NCBI GenBank assembly: GCA_009763385.1
Contig: CM019823.1
Coordinates: 89,787,104 to 89,851,103, forward strand
DNA from: Coix lacryma-jobi var. lacryma-jobi
Lineage: Eukaryota > Streptophyta > Magnoliopsida > Poales > Poaceae
Direction: 5' to 3'
Length of the DNA: 64,000 nt
The notes under the pieces are model-generated. The model worked only from the letters and a program-made list of their open reading frames with translations, did not search any database and was not told the origin of the DNA. Each line of letters starts with the position of its first letter. Positions within the stretch are counted from its first letter, which is position 1. Of this stretch, positions 1-8,138 are shown piece by piece. The position numbers and the translations under genes are program-made.

Positions 1-1
1 A

Positions 2-3000
2 CGTTGTATGATAGCTACCAAATCAGATATTAATGAGTTCAATGCATCCACTTCTGTTGCTTATGCTTTGATATGCAAGGATGCTTTGATTTCAATTGAG
101 GATATGCAATGTTCTTTGCCCCCTGCTGTTGCTAACGTTTTGCAGGAGTATTCCGATGTGTTTCCAAGTGCGGTACCAGCGGGGCTGCCACCACTACGCG
201 GGATTGAGCACCAAATTGATCTTATTCCTGGTGCATCTTTGCCAAACCGTGCGCCATACAGGACAAACCCGGAAGAAACAAAGGAAATTCAGCGACAAGT
301 GCAAGAACTACTGGACAAAGGTTATGTGCGAGAATCCCTTAGCCCTTGTGCTGTTCCAGTAATTTTAGTGCCTAAGAAAGATGGAACATGGCGTATGTGT
401 GTTGATTGTAGAGCTATTAATAATATCACCATTCGATATCGACACCCTATTCCACGATTAGATGATATGCTAGATGAACTGAGTGGTGCTGTTGTGTTTT
501 CAAAAGTTGATTTACGTAGTGGGTACCACCAGATTCGTATGAAATTGGGAGATGAATGGAAAACTGCTTTCAAAACTAAGTTCGGTTTATATGAGTGGTT
601 AGTCATGCCTTTTGGGTTAACTAATGCACCTAGTACTTTCATGAGATTAATGAACGAGGTTTTGCGTGCTTTCATTGGGAAATTCGTTGTCGTATATTTT
701 GATGATATATTAATTTACAGCAAATCATTGGATGAACATCTTGATCATTTACGTGCTGTTTTTAATGCACTACGCGAGGCACGCTTATTTGGTAACCTTG
801 AGAAGTGCACCTTTTGCACCGATCGAGTGTCTTTTCTTGGTTATGTTGTAACTCCACAGGGAATTGAGGTTGATCAAGCCAAGGTGGAAGCTATACAGGG
901 ATGGCCTGTTCCAAAGACTATCACCCAGGTGCGGAGTTTCCTAGGACTTGCTGGATTCTATCGCCGTTTTGTGAAGGATTTCAGCACCATTGCTGCACCA
1001 TTGAATGAGCTTACCAAGAAGGGGGTGCCTTTTGAGTGGGGCAAAACACAAGAGAATTCATTCGACATGTTGAAAGATAAGTTAACTCACGCGCCTCTCC
1101 TACAACTTCCTGATTTTAATAAGACTTTTGAGCTTGAATGTGATGCTAGTGGAATTGGTCTGGGAGGTGTTTTGTTACAAGAGGGAAAGCCTATTGCATA
1201 TTTTAGTGAGAAATTGAGTGGGCCTGTTCTCAATTATTCTACTTATGATAAAGAACTCTATGCTCTTGTTCGAACATTAGAGACATGGCAGCATTATTTG
1301 TGGCCCAAAGAGTTTGTTATCCATTCTGATCATGAATCTTTAAAACATATTCGTAGTCAAGGAAAACTGAATCGTAGGCATGCAAAATGGGTTGAATTTA
1401 TTGAATCTTTTCCTTATATTATTAAACACAAGAAAGGGAAGGAGAATATTATTGCTGATGCTTTGTCACGGAGATATACTTTGCTGAATCAACTTGATTA
1501 TAAGATCTTTGGGTTAGAAACAATTAAGGACCAATATGTTCACGATGCTGATTTTAGAGACGTGTTGCTGCATTGTAAAGATGGAAAAGGATGGAACAAA
1601 TTCATCGTTAGTGATGGTTTTGTGTTTAGAGCTAACAAGCTATGCATTCCAGCTAGCTCTGTTCGTTTGTTGTTGTTGCAGGAAGCACATGGAGGTGGCT
1701 TGATGGGACATTTTGGAGCAAAGAAGACCGAGGACATACTTGCTGGTCATTTCTTTTGGCCAAGGATGAAGAGAGATGTGGAGAGGTTTGTTGCTCGTTG
1801 CACAACATGTCAAAAGGCAAAGTCACGGTTAAATCCCCACGGTTTGTATCTACCTCTTCCTGTTCCTAATGCTCCTTGGGAGGATATATCTATGGATTTT
1901 GTGTTGGGATTACCAAGGACTAGGAGGGGACGTGATAGTGTGTTTGTGGTTGTTGATAGATTTTCTAAGATGGCACATTTCATACCATGTCATAAAACTA
2001 ATGATGCTACAAATATTGCTGATTTGTTCTTTCGAGAAATTGTTCGCTTACATGGTGTGCCCAACACAATTGTTTCTGATCGTGATGCTAAATTTCTTAG
2101 TCATTTTTGGAAGACTTTGTGGTTTAAATTGGGGACTAAGCTTTTATTTTCCACCACTTGTCATCCCCAAACTGATGGTCAAACTGAAGTAGTAAATAGA
2201 ACTTTATCCACTATGTTAAGGGCTGTTTTAAAGAAGAATATTAAGATGTGGGAAGAATGTTTGCCTCATATTGAGTTCGCTTATAATCGTTCATTGCATT
2301 CTACTACAAAAATGTGTCCTTTCGAGATTGTCTATGGCTTCTTGCCACGTGCTCCTATTGATTTAATGCCTTTGCCAAGTTCTGAAAAAATGAATTTTGA
2401 TGCTAAGCAACGTGCTGAATTGATGTTAAAATTGCATGAAGCCACTAAAGAAAACATAGAGCGCATGAATGCTAAGTACAAATGTGCTGGAGATAAAGGT
2501 AGAAAGCAATTGATTCTGGAACCTGGGGATTTGGTTTGGTTGCATTTGCGAAAAGATAGATTTCCAGAACTGAGAAAATCCAAATTGATGCCTAGAGCTG
2601 ATGGTCCTTTTAAAGTGCTGCAACGAATTAACGAGAATGCATATAAGCTTGATCTTCCTGCAGATTTTGGGGTTAGTCCCACATTTAACATTGCAGATTT
2701 GAAGCCTTATTTGGGTGAGGAAGATGAGCTTGAGTCGAGGACGACTCAAATGCAAGAAAGGGAGAATGATGAGGACATCAACACCAGCGATACATCCTCT
2801 CCGACACAACCTATAGCTGGTCCTCTTACTCGTGCTCGTGCTCGTCAACTTAATCATCAAGTGAGTTCCATGATAAGCTCTTGTCCATCTTGTTTAGACA
2901 ATGGAAACGCGTGCACTCTTGTTTTGATTAGGAACCAAGGAGAAGACCGAAAGGGAGAAGGACTCGCGCTAGCTGGATTCGGACTGCAGCAAAGCACCAA

Positions 3001-3007
3001 CTTGTGA
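2..3007 (+). CDS. pol: Ty3/gypsy pol (RT, RNase H, integrase), 5' partial, CRM-like
   Basis: The frame is open from the window edge; the first ATG is at 8 but the true start and the gag/protease part lie outside. Numbering from that Met, reverse transcriptase has its YFDD box at residues 230-233, RNase H begins near Asp379 (ECDAS), the tether ends at ADALSRR, the integrase zinc site is His561/His568/Cys598/Cys601, and the integrase core is Asp630, Asp691 and Glu727, giving exact D,D-35-E spacing. A GPY/F module (GPFKVLQ, near residue 865) follows. There is no stop or frameshift over 999 codons, unlike every other pol here. The protein copies element RNA and integrates the cDNA. The reading frame appears to run past the polypurine tract into the 3' LTR, a habit of the CRM (centromeric) chromovirus lineage; that lineage call is from family resemblance and is less certain than the gypsy call. 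Confidence 0.93.
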   Translation, partial: RCMIATKSDINEFNASTSVAYALICKDALISIEDMQCSLPPAVANVLQEYSDVFPSAVPAGLPPLRGIEHQIDLIPGASLPNRAPYRTNPEETKEIQRQVQELLDKGYVRESLSPCAVPVILVPKKDGTWRMCVDCRAINNITIRYRHPIPRLDDMLDELSGAVVFSKVDLRSGYHQIRMKLGDEWKTAFKTKFGLYEWLVMPFGLTNAPSTFMRLMNEVLRAFIGKFVVVYFDDILIYSKSLDEHLDHLRAVFNALREARLFGNLEKCTFCTDRVSFLGYVVTPQGIEVDQAKVEAIQGWPVPKTITQVRSFLGLAGFYRRFVKDFSTIAAPLNELTKKGVPFEWGKTQENSFDMLKDKLTHAPLLQLPDFNKTFELECDASGIGLGGVLLQEGKPIAYFSEKLSGPVLNYSTYDKELYALVRTLETWQHYLWPKEFVIHSDHESLKHIRSQGKLNRRHAKWVEFIESFPYIIKHKKGKENIIADALSRRYTLLNQLDYKIFGLETIKDQYVHDADFRDVLLHCKDGKGWNKFIVSDGFVFRANKLCIPASSVRLLLLQEAHGGGLMGHFGAKKTEDILAGHFFWPRMKRDVERFVARCTTCQKAKSRLNPHGLYLPLPVPNAPWEDISMDFVLGLPRTRRGRDSVFVVVDRFSKMAHFIPCHKTNDATNIADLFFREIVRLHGVPNTIVSDRDAKFLSHFWKTLWFKLGTKLLFSTTCHPQTDGQTEVVNRTLSTMLRAVLKKNIKMWEECLPHIEFAYNRSLHSTTKMCPFEIVYGFLPRAPIDLMPLPSSEKMNFDAKQRAELMLKLHEATKENIERMNAKYKCAGDKGRKQLILEPGDLVWLHLRKDRFPELRKSKLMPRADGPFKVLQRINENAYKLDLPADFGVSPTFNIADLKPYLGEEDELESRTTQMQERENDEDINTSDTSSPTQPIAGPLTRARARQLNHQVSSMISSCPSCLDNGNACTLVLIRNQGEDRKGEGLALAGFGLQQSTNL
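2754..2766 (+). other. Putative polypurine tract of the gypsy element
   Basis: A 13-base all-purine run, AAGAAAGGGAGAA, lies inside the pol frame directly before TGATGAGG. It is the expected primer site for plus-strand DNA synthesis and sets the proposed left edge of the 3' LTR. Without the 5' LTR in the window this cannot be proved. Confidence 0.55.
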
Positions 3008-3683
3008 CCGCCACCACGGTTGCATACGGATTCGGATTCAGGCGCTTCAGGACTTGTTGGAAAGCTTATCAAGTTTACTTTCATATGAATCAAGTCTCAC
3101 GTCAATATCTGTTCGGCAGCAGCGGCAATGATCCAATTACCGTCGACAGGTCTTGCTGTCCAGGGTGCTGCGTCACCTCATTTTGGGCTTATGGCCCATG
3201 TATCAAGTTGGGTCCATTAGGGACACGTCCTAGGGTTGGAGGACGACCCCAACACTCTTTTGGTCGTCAATCCATCTACTTATATCCCTCTATAGCCGCC
3301 ATGGTCGGGTTGGGTTTTGTTTAGATCAAGTTTAGCCTTAGCTACTTGCTTGTAGGCGCGCGTGCAGGATCAGCCGCCCGTCTCCCTGTCTTCGGAACCC
3401 CATTGTTGATTAAGATTCAGTTTGAAACCTTCAATTTCATCTTGCAAATTCAGTGCTTGTTTCCTCGTTCTTGCTAGTTCTTCGATTGCTTGCAGGACGG
3501 GAGCCCTAGGGGCTGGTTGTCGCGCTCCACAAGATCGTGACGGCTATTGGACGTGGTGTATCGGTTGCTAAGGCGCGGTCTTGAGGGCTGTAGTCGGGCC
3601 GTGAACGTCATCTCCATCCACCAATCGAGTTATCCCCGTTTCTCATCGAAAGATCGGGCAAAAACCCTAGCGGGTTCGCATCA
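2767..3683 (+). repeat. Putative 3' LTR of the CRM-like gypsy element
   Basis: Proposed as TGATGAGG...TCGCATCA, about 917 bp, starting right after the purine tract and ending where homology to the next element begins. The pol C-terminus (about 80 codons) would be encoded inside it. A TATA-like CTTATATCC lies near 3279-3287. No second LTR is in the window to confirm the ends, and no target site duplication can be read on the right because the neighbouring LTR is truncated. Confidence 0.55.
3279..3287 (+). promoter_or_regulatory. TATA-like box in gypsy LTR
   Basis: CTTATATCC sits about 510 bp into the proposed LTR, followed by a pyrimidine-rich stretch typical of a plant core promoter. The call is by eye only. 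Confidence 0.35.
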
Positions 3684-3689
3684 GTGTGG

Positions 3690-3925
3690 ACGGTTTCCAG
3701 GTTTGGGCCTCAAAACCTGGGCGCGGATGGTTTCCGAGTTTGGCCACAAAACTCGGGCTGAGGACGGTTTCCAGGTTTGGGCCTCAAAACCTGGGCGCTG
3801 CGGGTTTGCTGAGTTTGGGCCTCAAAAGTCAGATGCTGGTGGGCTGGTTTCCCGGTTTGGGCCTCAAAACCGGGGGTTGGCTGGAAAAGGCTGGTTTCCC
3901 GGTTTGGGCCACAAAACCGGGGGTG
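3690..3925 (+). repeat. U3 array of six short hairpins
   Basis: Six units of roughly 33-45 bp, each with a 7-8 bp inverted repeat around a GGGCCTC or GGCCACA loop, usually preceded by GGTTTC. Arms differ between units but pair within a unit: CCAGG/CCTGG, CCGAG/CTCGG, CTGAG with its partner, and CCCGG/CCGGG. The same array is at 13262-13455, 18399-18613, 29515-29760 (minus), 46555-46770 (minus), 54760-54970 (minus), 59745-59965 (minus) and 63705-63945 (minus). It lies upstream of the TATA box. Function unknown. Confidence 0.85.
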
Positions 3926-4107
3926 CAGAGCAAGGGCGGCACGTGGCGGCAATCGGGAGGTTGCGTCGAGGCAACGCTACGAGTTGTGCGGGCGTGGCCG
4001 TCGGATCCACCTACCACCGAGTTGGTCCAGAATAACCTTAGGGTTTAGCTGGTTCGCTCTGTAAGTAGTTAGGGGTAGAGTGGGAATTAGGAATAGGTCG
4101 GAATTAG

Positions 4108-4117
4108 GATAAATAGG
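4108..4117 (+). promoter_or_regulatory. TATA-like box, element A 5' LTR
   Basis: GATAAATAGG, repeated at 13638-13647 in the 3' LTR and replaced by canonical CTATATAAG at 26992-27000 in the older LTR. Its position separates the U3 hairpin array from the downstream palindrome array. Confidence 0.5.
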
Positions 4118-4705
4118 GAGAGACACCCACCTCCCCATTTATCTCAGTTAGTCATCCCTGTCATTTGCTCTTTGCTTCTAGGGTTTCCTGCTCTCCCACA
4201 TCCCTGTTGTAGCAAGCTGAGATCCACAGAGAAGAGAACAATACCTCTGTGTTCATGAGATTTTGAGGAAGTGAGGCCGTAACCTCACTGTTGTAGCGTG
4301 TGGTAATCACACGGTTGCAATTCGTGGCTGTGATTCACGTTTTGTTCGTGTTCTTCGCGGAATCCTTTTTCTCCATGATTTTCCCGTCGCTTGATCTCTT
4401 TGCTCGGTTCATCTTTTGCAAATCCGTTTGAACCAAGTTGTTCTAGATCGTGAGGCACTTCTTTCCACCGAAGGAATTCACCTCTAACCTCACGGTCTAG
4501 GAGATCGATCGATTTTGGTTTCGGGTCAAGTTTTTCTCTCTTCCCCCGAATTTCTTCGATTCATCCATTTGGAGATAGGTTCGAGCCATGATCTCTTAGA
4601 GATAGCTCACTATCCTCCTTGTGACTCCTCTTACCAAGTTTGATCCCTAGAGGATTTGTTTTGGGTAAGATCGAGTCGAATCGGTGGACGAACAGTGGAA
4701 TCGCG

Positions 4706-5100
4706 GGGTGACCGGATGCTGGCTGTTCATCGACCGGACGCTCCCTGCGAGTCCGGTCATTGAAGGCCGAGCTTGGCCTGTTTCGTGAAATTGATCGGAC
4801 GCCCAGTTCATGCAGTGATCGGACGCATCGTTACTACTGTTCCTGGTTTTTGTTCTATCTGACCGGACGCTCTCGTAACGACCGGACGCTCTGCTTCCCT
4901 GAGTTCGGTCCAACTCAGTAAGGTCTCAAACCTGATTCTGACTGATCGGACGCGTCCGATCCCTGACGATCGGACGCACAGCAGTCGACCGGACGCCCTG
5001 CCTCTCAGAGTCCGGTCCAACTCAGAGAGTTTCTGTTTTGGTTTTCGCTCGACCGGACGCGTCCGGTGAACTGTGACCGGACGCAGGCCAGAGTCCGGTC
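4706..5100 (+). repeat. ACCGGACGC / GTCCGGTC palindrome array in R-U5
   Basis: About 15 copies of GACCGGACGC or its inverse GTCCGGTC (with GATCGGACGC variants) within 400 bp, including the 16-bp palindrome ACCGGACGCGTCCGGT near 5052-5067. The array lies between the TATA box and the primer binding site, so it should be in the 5' leader of the element RNA. The same class is present at 14238-14635 and, on the minus strand, at 62655-62915. Confidence 0.85.
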
Positions 5101-5380
5101 AGTTCTGTCTCAAGCCGTTTCGTTCGCAGTTTGCTCGCTCGTTGTCGGATTTGTTTTCCGTCTTTTGCGTTGGCTTTCTAGAGTTGTGTAGCGTCCCGCT
5201 GTGCTTCTTGAAAGCATCCACCCTACATCTAGGGTCGTGGACATTAGCAAGCTCTAGGGTTTGTCTTTCGCGGTGATTCTCGGGACAGTGGCTCCTAGTT
5301 TCCGAAAGGAAAATTTGAAGCTCCCATTCAACCCCCCCCCCCCCTCTGGTCGCTTTCTGGTTGCTTCTCGGTCTTTCAAT

Positions 5381-5392
5381 TGGTATCGGAGC
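5381..5392 (+). other. Primer binding site (initiator tRNA-Met type)
   Basis: TGGTATCGGAGC, two bases after the LTR end. It matches the usual copia primer site TGGTATCAGAGC except for A to G at position 8, a variant also seen in copia element B. Confidence 0.9.
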
Positions 5393-5441
5393 GGGTTAAG
5401 GATCTTCCACCTTAGCCGGTTCCAGATCCACAGAAGGCAAC

Positions 5442-8090
5442 ATGGATCGCGGCATGGGCAAACCGCCGTTTTTCGATGGGACCAACTATGCTTATTGGAA
5501 GATAGGCATGTCGGCCTATCTACAGAGTTTGGGTGCTTCCATCTGGGATATTTGCAACTCTACCGATTACGTGGTCTTGGCTGCTCGTGTCTCTCAGCTT
5601 CAGATCGATGAGCACGAAGCCAATAGCCGAGCCCGTAATGCTCTTTTCTCATGTTTGAGCATGAGTGAGTTTGATCGCGTTTCTCACCTCGCTACGGCTC
5701 GGGAGATTTGGGCCACCCTCATGCGTTTCCATGAGGGAACCTCTCAAGTCAAAACCCGACTCTACGAGTCGTTCAAGCGAGAGTATGAGAACTTTAGACA
5801 TATGCCTGGCGAGAGCATAGAAAGTTTATTCGCTCGCTTTCAGGTGATTGTCAACAGGATGAGGGCTAACAAGGAGCTGTTGCCTTTCGACGATCATGAG
5901 AGAGCTTTGAAGCTTTTGCATACTCTTGATCGATCGGTGTGGGACTCCAAAGTTCAGGCGATCATCGCATCACCTAACTATGAGACCCTCACGTGCGACG
6001 AGCTCTTCAGTAAGCTCAAGTCCAGTGAGATTGATGCCATGGCGAGGGCTTCTTATGAGAATCCTTCTGGCCCGACTATGGCTATGGTTTCTGGCTCTTC
6101 TAACCCCTCTGGAGGCTTTGCTCTTTCGTCTCTCTTTTCTGTCACAGAGGACCAGCTGGAGTCTTTGGGGGATGACGAGTTGGCAATGCTCGCCAACCGG
6201 TTCTCGTGGTTCCACAACAACCGCATGAACCGTCGCCGCGGAGGTGGACGCTCAGGATGCTATGAGTGCGGCGACCCCGATCACTTCATCGCCAACTGCC
6301 CCAAGAAGAAGCATTCATCTGGGAAGGGTGATCATGGGCACAAGTACGACTCCGGCAAGCGGAAGGAGAAGTACGTCCCCGCGAGGCACAAGCGGAGGGG
6401 CGGCTTCGACAAGGAGTACATCAAGAAGAAGTACTTGGAGAAGGCCCAAGCTGAGCAGCGTGCGTTCTTCGCCATGCTCAGCGACGTCAACGGCTCGGAT
6501 GACGACTCCGCTTGCTCAAGCGACGACGAGTCCGAGAAGAAGAAGAGGATCGAGGACAAGCTGAACGGTCTCTGCTTCTTCGCCGACGACGACGGCCTCT
6601 GCACCATGGCCCTCGGCAAGGAGGTCGATGGCGAGCTGGTGAACTCCCCTCGGAACGACGACGACGACGACACCTCCCAGGTATCTCTCACCCACGATGA
6701 GCTTTCAGCTGAGGTAGAGAAGCTTACTGCTGCCTTGCTTAGTCAGGATAAGCTGCTTAGGTGTGTCACTAGAGAGCGCAAGGAGTTTAGGCAGAAGTGG
6801 GAGGATACGGTGAAGGAACTTGATTCTGTCAAGTCCACCGTAGTTGTCACAGATGAGGAGGAGTGCGAGGCGTGCACCATGCACATGACTGATCTTCTCA
6901 CTTTGAGAAGTAAGTATGTTGCGTTGGTAGGAGAGGTGGATGAGCTCCAGGCTAGACCCATGCTATTGGGTGCGTGCAAGACTTGTCCTGTCTTGCAATC
7001 CGAGTTGGCAGAGAAGAATGCCAAGATTGTGTCTCTTGAGGAGGCCAGCTCGGGTAGCACTTGTGTGACTAGGTGCGCTTTGTGCGAGGGTTTGGAGATG
7101 GAGATTGCTAATGTGAAGCATGACAAGATGCAAACCGAGGAGGAAAACACATACCTTCGGACCATCTTGTCATGGGTGTCTTGTGGTGAGCCACAGCTCA
7201 GGATGATGATTTCCCAATTCAAGCGAGCTGCTGGAGGACCCGGTGTAGGCTTTGCTCAGGGTGTTGATCTTTCTGCTTTTGGGAAGATTGGAGAGTCGAG
7301 TGGTCTGAATCCGAGTGAGAAGCCCAACTCCACCACTACTCCCAAACTTACCAAGCTTCCACCCAAAGAGCCTCTCAAGCCTAACACCAAGGATGGGGTC
7401 TTTGTTGAGCCTCCGAGAGCTCCACCCAAGAACCAACAATGGGCTCCCAAACCCAACCACCTAAAGAACAAGCTGGACACAATTCCACCTATCCAGGAGG
7501 AGTTGCCACAGAAGGGCAAGGTGATCCACACCCACAACTGTGAGTACCAACAACCCCCTTTGAGAGCGGTGAGGTACCATTGTGAGCATTGTGGGAGAGA
7601 TGGACACCTGAGTGAGTTCTGCTTTCGGCGCAAGAGAGAGGCGCGTCGTGCAAAGGAGATGAACAACACAGACATGTACCATCCTTTCCATGATGTACAT
7701 GTGCCGAATGTTCAGAGGAGAGCACCGAAACGTGCTGCTAGGCCCAGAGGTCCAGAACCTCAAGTTCCCAGGCCTAGGCAGCAGAAAGCTCCGAGGAGAG
7801 ACGCTAGGCCTAGAGGTGTTGAGCCTCAAGTCCCTAGGCGTAGGCCTCGTAGAGAGCGTGCCCGGCGGGAGCCTGCAGTTGTAGGCTATGGACCCCGTGG
7901 CGGTGGCTTTGCAGTTGAGTGTTTTCCCCCACCGCGTTTTGAGTATCGCGGTGAGCGCTCCCTTCCCAGCGGACCACGTCTGTCTAAACGTGGTGATCGC
8001 TTCCTTCGTAGGTGTGCTAGGAATGGTTTTTCTGCTAACCGTTCTTTTGAGCAGCCCGGCCCAACACTGGAATTCTCCTTACTTCACTAA
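5442..8090 (+). CDS. gag: Element A Gag (882 aa)
   Basis: Starts at ATG 5442, 50 bp after the primer site, in good context (ACATGG). The N-terminal ~260 residues are a copia Gag core (FFDGTNYAYWK, then a UBN2-type capsid region). A zinc knuckle CX2CX4HX4C begins at residue 273 (CYECGDPDHF) and a second at residue 714 (CEHCGRDGH). Between them lies an acidic, coiled-coil-like insert with several CxxC pairs, typical in length of SIRE/Maximus Gag. The C-terminus is very Arg/Pro-rich. The last residues (...EFSLLH) probably come from a small indel: the +1 frame reads TNPSV and continues to a TGA at 8131-8133, matching a similar ANPSG end in the gag of element B. Gag forms the virus-like particle and packages element RNA. 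Confidence 0.88.
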   Translation: MDRGMGKPPFFDGTNYAYWKIGMSAYLQSLGASIWDICNSTDYVVLAARVSQLQIDEHEANSRARNALFSCLSMSEFDRVSHLATAREIWATLMRFHEGTSQVKTRLYESFKREYENFRHMPGESIESLFARFQVIVNRMRANKELLPFDDHERALKLLHTLDRSVWDSKVQAIIASPNYETLTCDELFSKLKSSEIDAMARASYENPSGPTMAMVSGSSNPSGGFALSSLFSVTEDQLESLGDDELAMLANRFSWFHNNRMNRRRGGGRSGCYECGDPDHFIANCPKKKHSSGKGDHGHKYDSGKRKEKYVPARHKRRGGFDKEYIKKKYLEKAQAEQRAFFAMLSDVNGSDDDSACSSDDESEKKKRIEDKLNGLCFFADDDGLCTMALGKEVDGELVNSPRNDDDDDTSQVSLTHDELSAEVEKLTAALLSQDKLLRCVTRERKEFRQKWEDTVKELDSVKSTVVVTDEEECEACTMHMTDLLTLRSKYVALVGEVDELQARPMLLGACKTCPVLQSELAEKNAKIVSLEEASSGSTCVTRCALCEGLEMEIANVKHDKMQTEEENTYLRTILSWVSCGEPQLRMMISQFKRAAGGPGVGFAQGVDLSAFGKIGESSGLNPSEKPNSTTTPKLTKLPPKEPLKPNTKDGVFVEPPRAPPKNQQWAPKPNHLKNKLDTIPPIQEELPQKGKVIHTHNCEYQQPPLRAVRYHCEHCGRDGHLSEFCFRRKREARRAKEMNNTDMYHPFHDVHVPNVQRRAPKRAARPRGPEPQVPRPRQQKAPRRDARPRGVEPQVPRRRPRRERARREPAVVGYGPRGGGFAVECFPPPRFEYRGERSLPSGPRLSKRGDRFLRRCARNGFSANRSFEQPGPTLEFSLLH

Positions 8091-8138
8091 CCCCAGTGTT
8101 GGCCCGTATGCTCATCCTATGTCTTTTTATTGATGTAG

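Larger units (their letters stand above)
3686..5378 (+). repeat. 5' LTR of element A, 5'-truncated
   Basis: Matches 13262-14904 almost base for base but lacks the first ~377 bp of the LTR as seen at 12885. Homology begins at GTGGACGG directly after the gypsy LTR. It holds a hairpin array (3690-3925), a TATA-like box (4108-4117), an ACCGGACGC palindrome array (4706-5100) and a poly-C run before the end ...TCTTTCA. The C run is longer than in the 3' LTR, a normal slippage difference. Confidence 0.9.

Noticed and set aside
3690..3925. Regularly spaced palindromic repeats resembling a CRISPR array
   Set aside because: The sequence is plant retrotransposon DNA, repeats differ in their arms, there are no unique spacers, and no cas genes.
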